A DNA stretch of 64,000 nucleotides from JANSXG01 sp024743075 (GTDB taxonomy: Bacteria; Planctomycetota; Phycisphaerae; Phycisphaerales; UBA1924): assembly GCA_042140185.1 (NCBI GenBank), contig CP159477.1:1-64000 (forward strand), read 5' to 3'. A program made the position numbers and the translations under genes. The stretch's first letter is position 1, and every line of letters starts with the position of its first letter. Positions 46,407-56,035 of this stretch are shown here, piece after piece. The notes under the pieces were generated by a model. The model was given only the letters and a program-made list of their open reading frames with translations. It was not told where the DNA came from and made no database searches.

Positions 46407-47663
46407 TCAGCCCGCTTGCGCGAGCGCGAGAGCACAGAACAGCTCCACGCCCAGCCCGATCGCGTCGTCGTTGAAATCGAACTTTGGGGTGTGAACGTTC
46501 GGGTACACATCCATGTGATCCGGCTTGAGGCCGAGCAGGAAGAAACTCGCGGGGCAGTGGTGCCCGTAATACGAGAAGTCTTCGCCGCCCATGGTCGGCT
46601 TGTCTTTTTCGACGAGGTGCGTTTCGGCCTTATCGCCGAGCACCGTGCGAGCCACGGCGCGGAAGTGCTCGGTGGCGCCTTCGTCGTTGAAGGTGACGGG
46701 GTAGCCTGCGTGCCAGTGGATCTCGGCCTCCGCGCCGAACGCCGCGGCGGTGTTCAGGACGATCCGACGAAACTCCTCCTCGGCCATGGTCCGCGTTTCG
46801 GGCAGAAGGGTTCGGATCGTGCCGCGCATCTCGGCTGTGTCGGGGATCACGTTGTGGGCGTCGCCGGCGTGGATCGCGCCGACCGTGACGACGACCGCGT
46901 CGTTCGGCTCTGTGCGCCGGCTCGCGATGGTCTGCAGCGCCGTGACGATGTGGGCCGCGACGACCACCGGATCGACCGTCTTCTCAGGGAGGGCGGCGTG
47001 CCCGCCCCGCCCACGCACGGTGACCTCGAACTCATCGGTCGCGGCGAGCAATGGTCCGGTCCGGGTCGAAACCTTGCCGAGCTCGAGATCGGACCAGCCG
47101 TGCAGGCCGTACATCATGTCGACCTTGGTGCCCACGCCGAGGGCCTTCTGCAGTGCGCTGCCGTCGATCGCGCCGTCGGCGCACATCTTCTCGCCACCCG
47201 CGCCGCCTTCCTCGGCGGGCTGGAAGCAGAAGACGATGTTGTTGGGCCGGTCCTCGGTCTGGGCGAGCACCCGCGCCGCGGTAAGCAGGATGGCGGTGTG
47301 TCCGTCGTGCCCGCAGGCGTGCATCACACCGGAGTTCGTGGACGAGTAGGGCAGGCCCGTGTCTTCGAGGATCGGCAAGGCATCCATGTCGGCGCGGAGC
47401 CCGATGGTTGGGGCCTTGTCGGGTTCGTCGGTGGTCGCGGGCAGGAAAGCGACGACGCCTGTGCCGAGCCCTCCGGGGGACTCGGGGGCGAGCCCTTCGA
47501 CCACGGCCAGGCCGAGTTCACGCAGCGACTCGGCGACACGCTGGCTGGTTCGCGACTCCTCGAACATAAGTTCCGGATGGCGATGGAGATCACGCCGGAA
47601 TTCCACAGCGTCGGGCAGGAGATCGGCGATGGTCTGGCGCAGCGATTGAGCGAGTTGGTGCAT
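46407..47663 (-). CDS. M20-family amidohydrolase/peptidase
   Basis: A 418-residue metallo-hydrolase of the aminoacylase/IAA-amino-acid hydrolase group. Motifs: R-R-D-L-H-R-H-P-E-L (about 22-31), GLRADMDALP, H-A-C-G-H-D-G-H-T-A with metal ligands, Q-P-A-E-E-G-G-A-G-G, and G-R-G-G-H-A-A-L-P of the dimerisation domain. The substrate is not defined by sequence; relatives remove acyl groups from amino acids. It is the last gene of a five-gene minus-strand cluster, 44 bases after the NIF3-like gene. No clear ribosome site was seen before ATG 47663. Confidence 0.85.
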   Translation of the reverse strand: MHQLAQSLRQTIADLLPDAVEFRRDLHRHPELMFEESRTSQRVAESLRELGLAVVEGLAPESPGGLGTGVVAFLPATTDEPDKAPTIGLRADMDALPILEDTGLPYSSTNSGVMHACGHDGHTAILLTAARVLAQTEDRPNNIVFCFQPAEEGGAGGEKMCADGAIDGSALQKALGVGTKVDMMYGLHGWSDLELGKVSTRTGPLLAATDEFEVTVRGRGGHAALPEKTVDPVVVAAHIVTALQTIASRRTEPNDAVVVTVGAIHAGDAHNVIPDTAEMRGTIRTLLPETRTMAEEEFRRIVLNTAAAFGAEAEIHWHAGYPVTFNDEGATEHFRAVARTVLGDKAETHLVEKDKPTMGGEDFSYYGHHCPASFFLLGLKPDHMDVYPNVHTPKFDFNDDAIGLGVELFCALALAQAG

Positions 47664-47707
47664 GGAGGAATGGTAGAGCCACCGGCGGCGTTGCGTCCGG
47701 TGCGGCC

Positions 47708-48574
47708 TCAGCGGGCGTCGAACGCCGCGAGCCCGCCGTGTCGGACGAAATCGATCCCGAACTTGTCCGTCGCGTCGCGGAGCAGCATATTGAGCCCGAT
47801 CGCATCGGACGCGAAGTGACCGGCGACGATGACCGAGCCGGGCTTGCCGGAGGCAGCGCGCTCTTCGAGCTGCTTCGCGTCGGCGCCGGAAAGGTGGATG
47901 TAGAGCACGGTCTCGACCGGCCCTTCCGCATGGTTGGAGGTGTGGTCGAACAGCGCCTCGGCCACGCTTGCCCCGCCGTTGGTTCCGCCGGCGTGCATGA
48001 TGGCCAGCCGCCCGCATCGCCCGGAGGGGCCTTCGGGAACGTGCAGGATCTCGTTGCTCGGGTGGCCGAGCTCCGGGATCGCGCGCAGCGCCTCGGCGGC
48101 GTCTTCGAGCGTCGCATCGGGCGACAGCCCCTTCACCGCTCGGACCATCTCCTGACGCCCCAATTCGTCCGCCGCGAGGTGGATGTTGAACAGGTTGATG
48201 CCGATGAGCTGCGCCGCGGAAACGAGTTGGTCCCAGTCGGCGGCGTGGTCCGCGAACCGGCAGCGCCGACGCAGATCGCTGGTGGCGGTCCGCGCGACAT
48301 CGCCGGACACACCGTGCATTTCCATCAGTTCGACCATGCGATCGAGAACGCGATGAAAGTCCCGACGAGCCGAGCCCGCCAGCGGGTGGTGCAACAGGTA
48401 CGAATCGCAGCCGAGTTGACGCGCGAGCATCAGATCGCCCGTGGTCGCGTTGACCGATGCCATGCAGCGCTGGATCGGCTGACCGGTGTCGTGCAGCAGG
48501 CAGGAATCGGCCGGGATGAAGTCAAAGCCGGCGCGGTCGGAAGCGAAGCGGAGCAGGTCGTGCGGAGTTGCCAT
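47708..48574 (-). CDS. NIF3-like (DUF34) metal-binding protein
   Basis: A 288-residue protein of the NIF3 family, a conserved dinuclear-metal fold. The ligand pairs are visible in SYLLHHPL (about 59-66) and in the C-terminal VIVAGHFASDAIGLNMLLRD. An I-N-L-F-N-I-H-L-A-A-D block lies in the middle. The biochemical role of the family is unsettled. It is 35 bases downstream of the release-factor-like gene and 44 bases before the M20 gene, so probably co-transcribed. Confidence 0.75.
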   Translation of the reverse strand: MATPHDLLRFASDRAGFDFIPADSCLLHDTGQPIQRCMASVNATTGDLMLARQLGCDSYLLHHPLAGSARRDFHRVLDRMVELMEMHGVSGDVARTATSDLRRRCRFADHAADWDQLVSAAQLIGINLFNIHLAADELGRQEMVRAVKGLSPDATLEDAAEALRAIPELGHPSNEILHVPEGPSGRCGRLAIMHAGGTNGGASVAEALFDHTSNHAEGPVETVLYIHLSGADAKQLEERAASGKPGSVIVAGHFASDAIGLNMLLRDATDKFGIDFVRHGGLAAFDAR

Positions 48575-48609
48575 AGTCCCAGACTACCTCATCTCCGCGA
48601 TCGTCCGGG

Positions 48610-49242
48610 TCAGCTGAGCCGGTGCAGACCCTTGGCCTCGCGATGCTCGTTGAGTTGGCCCCACGCCGCGGTGTGGTCCTTGACGAGCTTGATGACCTGC
48701 GTCGGTGAGACGCCGAGGCGGATCGCCGCGGGTTTGACCTCCCAGCCGGCGCTCGCGATCGCGTCCATGGCCTCTGCGAGGATCGCCGGGAAGTCGCGGT
48801 GCTTCGGGCTGACCACGATCCGCCCGAGCGGTACCTCCGGCTCCGGGTTGCGCAGCGTGATGCCCATCTCCTCGAAGAACGGGTCCTTATCCTGCTGTTT
48901 CGGTTGTTTGACCCGCTTCGGTTTCTGCACCCGCGAGCGCCAGAGCGGGGAGCCGATCTCGCCCTCCGGCACGCCGACACGGTGCTCGCTTGCGAGCTTC
49001 AGTCGCAGGCGACGCAACGCTTCGCGTTTGTTGTCGCTCGCGCTGCGCCGTTCGCCGGCGGTCGCGCTGATCCCGGTCGGCTGGTGCGTGATGGTGACCT
49101 GCGTCGACACCTTGTTGCGATGCTGCCCGCCCGGACCGGACGAGCGAGACTGACCGACCGTGCACTCGCGCAGGAGCAGTTCGTCCGGCCAGGCGGCCGG
49201 GTGTCGGTAGTGCTCCGGTGTGCGTTCGTTCGCCTTACTCAT
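48610..49242 (-). CDS. release-factor-like protein with C-terminal HTH-like extension
   Basis: A 210-residue protein. The RF-1-type domain carries the peptidyl-tRNA hydrolysis motif in SSGPGGQHRNKVST (about residues 33-46); codon-recognition domains are absent, as in ArfB-like rescue factors. A basic linker (K-P-K-R-V-K-Q-P-K) follows instead of an immediate stop. Then comes a folded C-terminal part with A-A-I-R-L-G-V-S-P-T-Q-V-I-K-L, which reads like a helix-turn-helix. Its start overlaps the tsaD stop (ATGA). It is likely involved in rescue of stalled ribosomes (inference from the domain). Confidence 0.75.
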   Translation of the reverse strand: MSKANERTPEHYRHPAAWPDELLLRECTVGQSRSSGPGGQHRNKVSTQVTITHQPTGISATAGERRSASDNKREALRRLRLKLASEHRVGVPEGEIGSPLWRSRVQKPKRVKQPKQQDKDPFFEEMGITLRNPEPEVPLGRIVVSPKHRDFPAILAEAMDAIASAGWEVKPAAIRLGVSPTQVIKLVKDHTAAWGQLNEHREAKGLHRLS

Positions 49243-50303
49243 CGCGAACCGGTCGGCATCGCCTGGAGGTGCAGGTCGTCAAAGTCCGAGTCGTTCGCTC
49301 GCTCGAAGGCGAGCCCGGCGATCATCGCGGCGTTGTCGAGGCAGTAGGGCATCGGCGGCACCCGCACCTGGATGTCCCGCTCCGCGCCGAGTTGGGCCAG
49401 GCGGGACCGGAGCAGGCTGTTCGCCGAGACGCCGCCCCCAACGAGGATCGAGCGGGGCGAGTGCTCCACCGCGTCGAGCGCCCGCCCGACTTTCAGAATG
49501 ATCGCGTCGATGGCCGCTTTCTGAAACGACGCGCAGAGGTCGTCGATCTCGGGACCTGTGAGATCGGAAGCCGCGCGCTCGTAGACCGGCTTGCCGGAGG
49601 CATCGCTCGCGCTGGGCGTGCCGCGGACGGTGTAGAGCAGGGCGGTCTTCAGCCCGCTGTAGGAAAAGTCGAGCGAGCCGGGTTTCAGCCGACTGACCGG
49701 CAGGTCGTGAGCGCCGGCGTCGCCTCGCTGGGCCCGCTCGTCCACGATCGGCCCGCCCGGGTAGCCGAGTCCGAGGATCGAGGCGGCCTTGTCATACGCC
49801 TCGCCGATGGCGTCGTCGATGGTCGATCCGATGCGTTGCATGTCCAGCGGTGAGCGAACCTCGTAGATCGCGGTGTGCCCGCCCGAGACGACCAGTCCGA
49901 GCGCCGGGAAGATCGACTCGTGTGTCCACGAGTGGTCCTCCAGCAGCGCGCCGTACAGGTGCGACTCGATGTGGTCGACTCCGACCAGCGGCTTGCCGAG
50001 CGACCAGGCCAGCGCCTTCGCGCCGGCTACCCCGACCAGCAGCGAACCGATCAGCCCGGGTCGGTTGCCCACCGCCAGCGCGTCGATCTCGGCGAGCGTG
50101 CACTCCGCATCGCGCAACGCGGATTCGACAACCGGAAGGATCCGCTCCACATGCGCGCGACTGGCGATCTCCGGCACCACGCCGCCGTACTCGGCGTGCA
50201 GGTCAACCTGAGAGGAGATGATGTTCGAAAGCACCCGACGACCGTCCTCCACCACCGAAGCCGCGGTCTCGTCGCAGGAAGACTCGATCCCGAGGATCTT
50301 CAT
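49239..50303 (-). CDS. tsaD: tRNA N6-adenosine threonylcarbamoyltransferase
   Basis: A 354-residue ASKHA-fold enzyme making t6A37 on ANN-decoding tRNAs with TsaB and TsaE. Motifs: GIESSCDETAASVV at the N-terminus, the metal-binding H-I-E-S-H-L, V-S-G-G-H-T-A-I-Y, and the C-terminal S-I-L-V-G-G-G-V-S-A-N and D-N-A-A-M-I-A. The start overlaps the restored stop of the S41 protease gene by ATGA, and the stop overlaps the next start likewise. tsaB, tsaC and tsaE are not in the window. Confidence 0.93.
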   Translation of the reverse strand: MKILGIESSCDETAASVVEDGRRVLSNIISSQVDLHAEYGGVVPEIASRAHVERILPVVESALRDAECTLAEIDALAVGNRPGLIGSLLVGVAGAKALAWSLGKPLVGVDHIESHLYGALLEDHSWTHESIFPALGLVVSGGHTAIYEVRSPLDMQRIGSTIDDAIGEAYDKAASILGLGYPGGPIVDERAQRGDAGAHDLPVSRLKPGSLDFSYSGLKTALLYTVRGTPSASDASGKPVYERAASDLTGPEIDDLCASFQKAAIDAIILKVGRALDAVEHSPRSILVGGGVSANSLLRSRLAQLGAERDIQVRVPPMPYCLDNAAMIAGLAFERANDSDFDDLHLQAMPTGSR

Positions 50304-51842
50304 CGCTTCGTCGGCTCCAGTAACTCGGGGCGCTCGCGTCCGGTCGTTCGGGCGCGACCCACCGGCCGGTTCGCAGCAAGGTCTGGATCGCATCGACGGC
50401 GACCGCCAGCTGAGGGTCGTGCAATTGCTCCCGGATCCAGACCGGATCGCTCCAGAAGGCGTCTTCATCGTCGCCGTTGGGACGGATGACTTCCTGCTCG
50501 CGACGCGTGTTCCAGAGCCTGACGAACTCATCCTCGGTCAACGGCACTTCAAAGCCCTTGGTCGGATCGACGCCCCAGACCTCCGAGTCCGGGTGCCGGT
50601 GCAGGCTCCGACCGGACGGCAGGTAGTAATCGGCTTCGGTGATCTTGAGCTGCCCGTTGCCCGACGGGAGCGGCACGATCGCCTGCACCAGCCCCTTGCC
50701 GAACGTCCGCTCGCCCACCACGATCGCACGCCCGTTATCGCTGAGCGCGCCCGCAACGATCTCGCTTGCCGAGGCGCTCACACGATCGACGAGTACGGCC
50801 ATCGGGAAGTCGGGCAGCGTCCCCGGTGCGCTCGCCGAAGCCGTGTCGCGCTCACGCCGGCGCCCCTCTACCGACACGATCTCGCCGGACGCAAGGAACA
50901 GGTCCGAGACCATGATCGCCGCTTCGAGCGAGCCACCGGAGTTCTGGCGAAGGTCGAGGACGAGCCCGTTCATGCCGCGATCCAGCAGTTCCCGCAGCAC
51001 CGCGGGGAATCGCAGGATGGTCTCGCCGGTGAATTGGCTGATCCGCACATAGGCGATCTTCTGCTCGGGGTCGACCATCCACAGCCATTCAGACCCGTCG
51101 CGATGAAGGCCCCGAACGGTTTGAGTCCTGATCCGCTCGCGCGTAATGATCAGGTCGAAACGCTTCGCGTCGTCGGGCGGACCCGGCGCCGTCACCGGCG
51201 GCTCGCCTTCCGCGCCGACCTCGCCCGGTGCGCGATCATCGATCAGCAGTTCGCCGGGCACGCTCGGTTCGAGCGCACCGTCGGGAAGTACAGCATCGCC
51301 CGGTCGGCGCTGAACCGTGACTCGCACCTCGCTCCCCGGAGTCCCGGTGAGTTGGTCGATGATGAGTTGCACGTCGCGCTGCCAGGTGGACGAGCCGTCG
51401 ACCGCGACGACCAGGTCGCCCGCCTGCAGGCCCGCCATGAGCGCGGGCGAGTCGTCGAGCGGGCTGATGATCGCCAGCCAGCCGTCGTCGTTCATCTGGA
51501 TCTGGGCTCCAATACCGACGAACTCGCCGCGAACGATCTTGTCGAACTCCTCCTGGCGCAGGGCGGGATGTACTCGGTGTACGGGTCCTGCAGCGTGTTG
51601 AGCATCCCGCGGATAGCGCCGAGGCGCAGCTGCTCCCGGTCGTAGTCTCGGTAGTAGTACCGGTCGACGAGGTGGGAGATGTCAACAACCGGATCCGCCA
51701 GTTCCGCATCCGCCAGTCGCGCGCTGATCGCGCCCGGCAGCCGCGCGACCAGCACCGCGCCGATGCCGACGATCAGGAGGATCGCGAGCAGGCGCGGCCG
51801 GGAGCCTCCCGGGTGATCGTTTGGTTCTGGCTGTTCCGGCAC
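50300..51842 (-). CDS. S41-family C-terminal processing peptidase (two frame breaks)
   Basis: The restored length is about 514 residues. An N-terminal TM helix (about 18-37) anchors a periplasmic protease. A helical region with R-G-M-L-N-T-L-Q-D-P-Y-T-E-Y is followed by a PDZ domain (D-D-S-P-A-L-M-A-G-L-Q-A-G-D-L-V). The S41 core has G-L-V-L-D-L-R-Q-N-S-G-G-S-L, the Ser nucleophile in SASASEI, and the general-base Lys in FGKGLVQ. One base is missing at 51561-51563 and one at the G run 50327-50330; the second correction gives the tail E-L-L-E-P-T-K-R with a stop overlapping tsaD. GTG 51842 has GGAGAG upstream; ATG 51872 is an alternative. Confidence 0.85.
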
Positions 51843-52140
51843 GGTCTCTCCGAGAAGAATCGGGCATCGCACGCTTGGCGCTTCGGGGGTTCGGGTATAC
51901 GGTATGCCACGAAACGCCCGTTCACACGACCATCCTGAACGGGCCCTGCGACCGGAACAGACGACCGATGATCCTCTAAGAACTCGATCCGATCTCGTTT
52001 TCCCGACGCGGCTGTCGAATTCCGATCAGCCGAAGGCGGGCCGGTCCCCCTACACTCATCTGATCCAAGCGAGCCGGACGGCGAGGGCTGTCGCGTACGG
52101 AACTCACAGTACGCGTGCAATTGCTGTCCAACGAACCCCT
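51843..52140. promoter_or_regulatory. divergent intergenic region, S41 protease and hflX
   Basis: About 300 bases without a convincing gene. Promoters for the five-gene leftward cluster and for hflX must lie here. Reading frame extensions of hflX upstream of 52141 look non-coding. Confidence 0.35.
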
Positions 52141-53559
52141 ATGCCACAACCCAAAGAACGCCAAGACATCAACATCCGGCGCGAGCAGGCCGTGCTCGTC
52201 GCCGTCCACCTCCCCGACTCCGTGTTCGACGAGCGTGACCCGCTCGGCGAGCTCCGAGCCCTCGCCGAAACGGGCGGGTCGTCCGTCGTGGGCGAACTCA
52301 CCCAGAACCGCGACCGCCCCGAGGCGGGCACGTTCATCGGGCGGGGCAAGCTCGATGAGCTCAAGGCCATGTGCGACGAGCTGAAGGCGGGGGTCGTCAT
52401 CTTCGACAACCTGCTCTCGCCCAAGCAGATCGCCTCCATCGAGAAAGTCGTCGAGCGGAAGGTCATCGACCGCTGCGAACTGATCCTCGACATCTTCGCG
52501 CAGCGAGCGATGACGCGCCAATCCAAGGTCGCCGTCGAACTCGCTCAACTCGAGTACACCTACCCCCGCCTGCGGGCCATGTGGTCCCACCTCGAACGCA
52601 TCGTGGGCGTCGGCGGCATCGGCGGCGTTGGAACCCGAGGCCCCGGCGAGCAGCAGCTCGAGATCGACCGAAGACTCGTCCAGCGCCGCAAGACCATGCT
52701 CAAGCGGGAACTCGAGGAGATCCACGCGAGGAAAGAGCGGGAGGTCTCGGAGCGCAACACCGATTTCTTCACCGTCGGCCTCGTCGGCTACACCAACGCC
52801 GGCAAGTCCACCCTCTTCAACACCCTCACCGAGGGCGGGGCCTACGCCGACGACAAAGTCTTCGCCACGCTCATGAGCCGCACACGCAAACTCGACCTCG
52901 GCGGCGGGCTCGACGCCATGCTCTCCGACACCGTCGGCTTCATCCGCGACCTGCCCCACAACCTCGTCGCGTCGTTCAAGGCAACGCTCGAAGAGGCCAC
53001 CCGAGCCGACCTTTTGATCATCGTGCTCGACGTGTCCGACCCCGCTGCCGAGATCCATTACGAAACCGTCAACCGGACCCTCGACGAACTCTTCGCCGAC
53101 GCCGAGGACCGCGACGACGCCCGGCTCGAAACATGGGACAAGGCACGCTACGCGCACATGCACTCGAAGAAGCGCAAGGCCAAGCCGGGCTTCAAAGAGC
53201 CCGAGCGCGTGCTGCTGCTCAACAAAGCCGATCGGCTGCGAGACAACGCCGCATTGCTCGTCTGGCAGCAGCGCGTGCCGGACGCCATACCGTTCTGTGC
53301 CCTCCCCGGTGAAGAGGGAGATCCGGCCCCGCTCGGCCAGGAGGCCCTGCTCGAGCGCATCCGCCGCGAGATCGTCGGCGATGTGCGCGAGGTCGTCCTC
53401 GAGATCCCGATGCGTGAGGGCAAGCTGATCGATCTGATCGAGAAGCAGGCCGAGGTGCTCGACCGCGCCTGGGAGGACGGGCTCGTCCGTCTGACGACGC
53501 GCATCGGTGGGCGCCTGCTCGAACAGGTCGCGTCCAATAAATCGGTACGCGTTACCTGA
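52141..53559 (+). CDS. hflX: ribosome-associated GTPase HflX
   Basis: A 472-residue protein. The N-terminal HflX domain (A-G-T-F-I-G-R-G-K-L-D-E-L and H-L-E-R-I with G-V-G-T-R-G-P-G-E) is followed by a G domain: GYTNAGKST (G1), F-A-T-L (G2), D-T-V-G-F (G3) and N-K-A-D (G4). A long insertion follows G3-G4 (about residues 305-350, basic, R-Y-A-H-M-H-S-K-K-R-K). HflX splits stalled or stressed ribosomes. It starts at ATG 52141, and the conserved N-terminal domain begins soon after. It stands alone on its strand. Confidence 0.92.
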   Translation: MPQPKERQDINIRREQAVLVAVHLPDSVFDERDPLGELRALAETGGSSVVGELTQNRDRPEAGTFIGRGKLDELKAMCDELKAGVVIFDNLLSPKQIASIEKVVERKVIDRCELILDIFAQRAMTRQSKVAVELAQLEYTYPRLRAMWSHLERIVGVGGIGGVGTRGPGEQQLEIDRRLVQRRKTMLKRELEEIHARKEREVSERNTDFFTVGLVGYTNAGKSTLFNTLTEGGAYADDKVFATLMSRTRKLDLGGGLDAMLSDTVGFIRDLPHNLVASFKATLEEATRADLLIIVLDVSDPAAEIHYETVNRTLDELFADAEDRDDARLETWDKARYAHMHSKKRKAKPGFKEPERVLLLNKADRLRDNAALLVWQQRVPDAIPFCALPGEEGDPAPLGQEALLERIRREIVGDVREVVLEIPMREGKLIDLIEKQAEVLDRAWEDGLVRLTTRIGGRLLEQVASNKSVRVT

Positions 53560-53705
53560 GTTCCCTTGCTCGTTCCAATTGAAATGTCCGGAACCGGGGA
53601 ATCCTCGGTTTCGCCTGAGAGCGTTGAAGTGCCGCGCCGAGAAGGACGACGAATCCTTTTACGACTCGTCACTCGGGGAGGAGGCCTTTCCGGCTTTCGG
53701 GTGCG

Positions 53706-55778
53706 ATGTCTTTGCAGGCGCGCGGAGGAGTCCACGTGGGGTCGCTGTCCATCGAAGCCGTTTTGAAGTGCACGCAGCTACCGTCGCTACCGGCGATCGC
53801 GGCCGAGGTTCTCGAACTGACCAGCCGACCCGATGTCCCGATCCGGGAGATCGCCGCCGCTGTACAGAACGACCAGGCGCTCGCCGGAAAGATTCTCAAG
53901 ACCGTCAACTCCAGCTACTACGGCCTCTCGAGCCCGTGCCCGACCATCGACCGTGCGATGTCGTACCTGGGTCTGAACACCGTCAAATCGCTCGTCCTGG
54001 GTTTCAGTTTGATTGATTCCTGTAAGGACATCCCCGACGAGGGAGCAGGCGGGAATACATTCGACCTGACCCATCACTGGCGGAGGGCGATCTACAGCGC
54101 GTCAGCCGCACGGGTCGTGGCCGGGCACTTGAACGATATGGACCCGGACGAGGCGTTCCTCGCCGCCCTGATGCAGGATGTGGGCATGCTCGCGATGTAC
54201 GTCGCCGCGGGCCAGGAATACTGCGAAGCTTTGGTCGACACCGACCACGACAACGAGAAGGTTATCGCCTGCGAGATCGAGCACTTCGGCTTCTCCCATG
54301 TCGAAGTCGGGAGCGAACTCACCAAGAAATGGCGACTCCCCGAGTCCATCGTTCAAACCGCCCGACACCACCACGATCCCGGCCACGCCGCCGGCCCACT
54401 CATTTCGTTCGTCCGCTGCGGCGGCATCGCGTCGCTCATGGCGTCTGTGTGCGCCGAGGAGAGCTGCGAACGCGACATGACCCTATACGCCCAGCGGGCG
54501 AAAGCATGGTTCGGGTTCTCACGCGAAGAGGCCGAAGCCATTCTCCAGGAAGCCGTGGACGGGGCGGTGCAACTCTCAAGCCTCTTCTCCGTCGACACCG
54601 GTCGGCGACCCGATCTTCACAATCTGCTGTCGGAAGCGAACGAGGCGCTGGTCCATCACCAGATCGAAATCCAGCGTCAGGCAGACGATCTCGCGCGTCA
54701 GGCCTACACCGACGGCCTGACCGGCATCGCCAACCGCAAACGCTTCGACGAGCTACTGGCGGAGTCGTTCGGTACCGCCAAACAGGAAGACGGCGCTCTC
54801 ACCGTGTTGTTCTCGGATGCGGACAAGTTCAAGACCCTCAACGATACCTACGGCCATCAGGCCGGCGACGCGGTCCTTCAGCAACTCGCCACCAGACTCA
54901 CCGAGGCCGTGGGCGATCAGGGCAGCGTGTGTCGCTACGGCGGCGAGGAGTTCGCGGCGATCCTTCCGGGTGTTTGCGCCGACGAGGCTGCGGTGGTCGC
55001 CGAACGCTGCCGCCTCGCCGTAGAGGGCTCGCCGTTCGACCTCCGGGAAGTCGGGTGCGGCGTCGACGAGCTCCCGGTGACCATCAGCGTGGGCGTCGCG
55101 TCGCGCGAGGCGGGCTCGGGAGAGGCCGCTCGCAACGCCGGGTTCCTGCTCCGTGCAGCGGACAAGGCCGTCTACGCCGCGAAGGACTCCGGGCGCAACT
55201 GCGTCCGTCTCATCCGCCTGAAGGCCAAGGCTTCCGCCGGGGACGCGCCCAAGCCGCAAAGCCGGCCATCCCCCGCGCCGGCCGTCGCCGAGGCTGCGAA
55301 GCCGGTCCAGCCGCGGCACCAACCGCCCGCGAAGATGCCCGCGCCGAAGAAGATCTCCGATGTCGAACTCGATCGCTTCGAGGTGCTGCTGGTCGAAGAC
55401 GATGCGCTCCAGCAGCGGATGATCAGCATGCCCCTGATCCGCCACCCCAACTTCGAAGTGGAAGTGGTCGGCGACGGGACCGCCGCCCTGAAGGCCGTGG
55501 AAGACCGCGGCAACGATCACCGCTTCGGGCTCATCCTGCTCGACATCGGCCTGCCGGGTATGTCCGGGGTCGAGGTCGTGCGCGCGATCCGGGCGTCCAC
55601 CTCAAACCCCACCGTGCCGATCGTGGTGCTGTCCGCGTCCGAGAACGAAGACGACATCCGCGAGGCGCTGCTCGCCGGCGCGAACGCCTACATCACGAAA
55701 CAGTCGATCTGCGACGATCCGAAAGCCCGCATCCTGAGCATCGTCGAGTTCTGGACGACGACTTCGCGTGCCGCCTGA
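53706..55778 (+). CDS. HDOD-GGDEF-REC signalling protein
   Basis: A 690-residue cytoplasmic protein. HDOD domain at about 20-215 (L-P-S-L-P-A-I-A-A-E-V-L-E-L, S-S-Y-Y-G-L), then a GGDEF domain at about 340-500 with an intact RYGGEEF active site. The upstream I-site Arg of R-x-x-D appears to be Ala, so product inhibition is unlikely. A Pro/Ala linker (about 510-555) leads to a C-terminal receiver domain with V-E-D-D, phospho-acceptor Asp in LILLDIGLPG, L-S-A-S and the conserved Lys (Y-I-T-K-Q). A diguanylate cyclase is expected. The receiver at the C-terminus is unusual. No partner kinase is adjacent. Confidence 0.85.
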   Translation: MSLQARGGVHVGSLSIEAVLKCTQLPSLPAIAAEVLELTSRPDVPIREIAAAVQNDQALAGKILKTVNSSYYGLSSPCPTIDRAMSYLGLNTVKSLVLGFSLIDSCKDIPDEGAGGNTFDLTHHWRRAIYSASAARVVAGHLNDMDPDEAFLAALMQDVGMLAMYVAAGQEYCEALVDTDHDNEKVIACEIEHFGFSHVEVGSELTKKWRLPESIVQTARHHHDPGHAAGPLISFVRCGGIASLMASVCAEESCERDMTLYAQRAKAWFGFSREEAEAILQEAVDGAVQLSSLFSVDTGRRPDLHNLLSEANEALVHHQIEIQRQADDLARQAYTDGLTGIANRKRFDELLAESFGTAKQEDGALTVLFSDADKFKTLNDTYGHQAGDAVLQQLATRLTEAVGDQGSVCRYGGEEFAAILPGVCADEAAVVAERCRLAVEGSPFDLREVGCGVDELPVTISVGVASREAGSGEAARNAGFLLRAADKAVYAAKDSGRNCVRLIRLKAKASAGDAPKPQSRPSPAPAVAEAAKPVQPRHQPPAKMPAPKKISDVELDRFEVLLVEDDALQQRMISMPLIRHPNFEVEVVGDGTAALKAVEDRGNDHRFGLILLDIGLPGMSGVEVVRAIRASTSNPTVPIVVLSASENEDDIREALLAGANAYITKQSICDDPKARILSIVEFWTTTSRAA

Positions 55779-55881
55779 GCTCACGCCCGCCGACGCCACC
55801 GGCCCTCAACGCCCGGTTTTGACGTCCAGGCCCGCAGAAGGTGGACACGCAGCGCGTCCCCAGCGATAATCCGCGGCCCAC

Positions 55882-55954
55882 GCCACCATAGCTCAGTTGG
55901 TAGAGCGAAGCTTTCGTAAAGCTTAGGTCGCCGGTTCGAGTCCGGCTGGTGGCT
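55882..55954 (+). tRNA. tRNA-Thr(CGU)
   Basis: A full 73-base cloverleaf: acceptor GCCACCA / TGGTGGC, D arm GCTC / GAGC, anticodon stem AAGCT / AGCTT around loop TTCGTAA, five-base variable loop, and T arm GCCGG / CCGGC with TTCGAGT. Anticodon CGT at 55915-55917 reads ACG (Thr). The discriminator is T. CCA is not encoded. A terminator follows within a few bases. Confidence 0.95.
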
Positions 55955-55957
55955 CTC

Positions 55958-55984
55958 GCCGCTGCTTCTCGCAGCGGCTTTTTT
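55958..55984 (+). terminator. rho-independent terminator after tRNA-Thr
   Basis: A perfect stem GCCGCTGC / GCAGCGGC with a TTCTC loop and a run of six T. It ends the tRNA transcript about 50 bases before the next start. Confidence 0.92.
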
Positions 55985-56035
55985 CTGCACCGGGCCCGAC
56001 CACCACCGACGGTGGAGAGTCTTTACACTGCCGCC

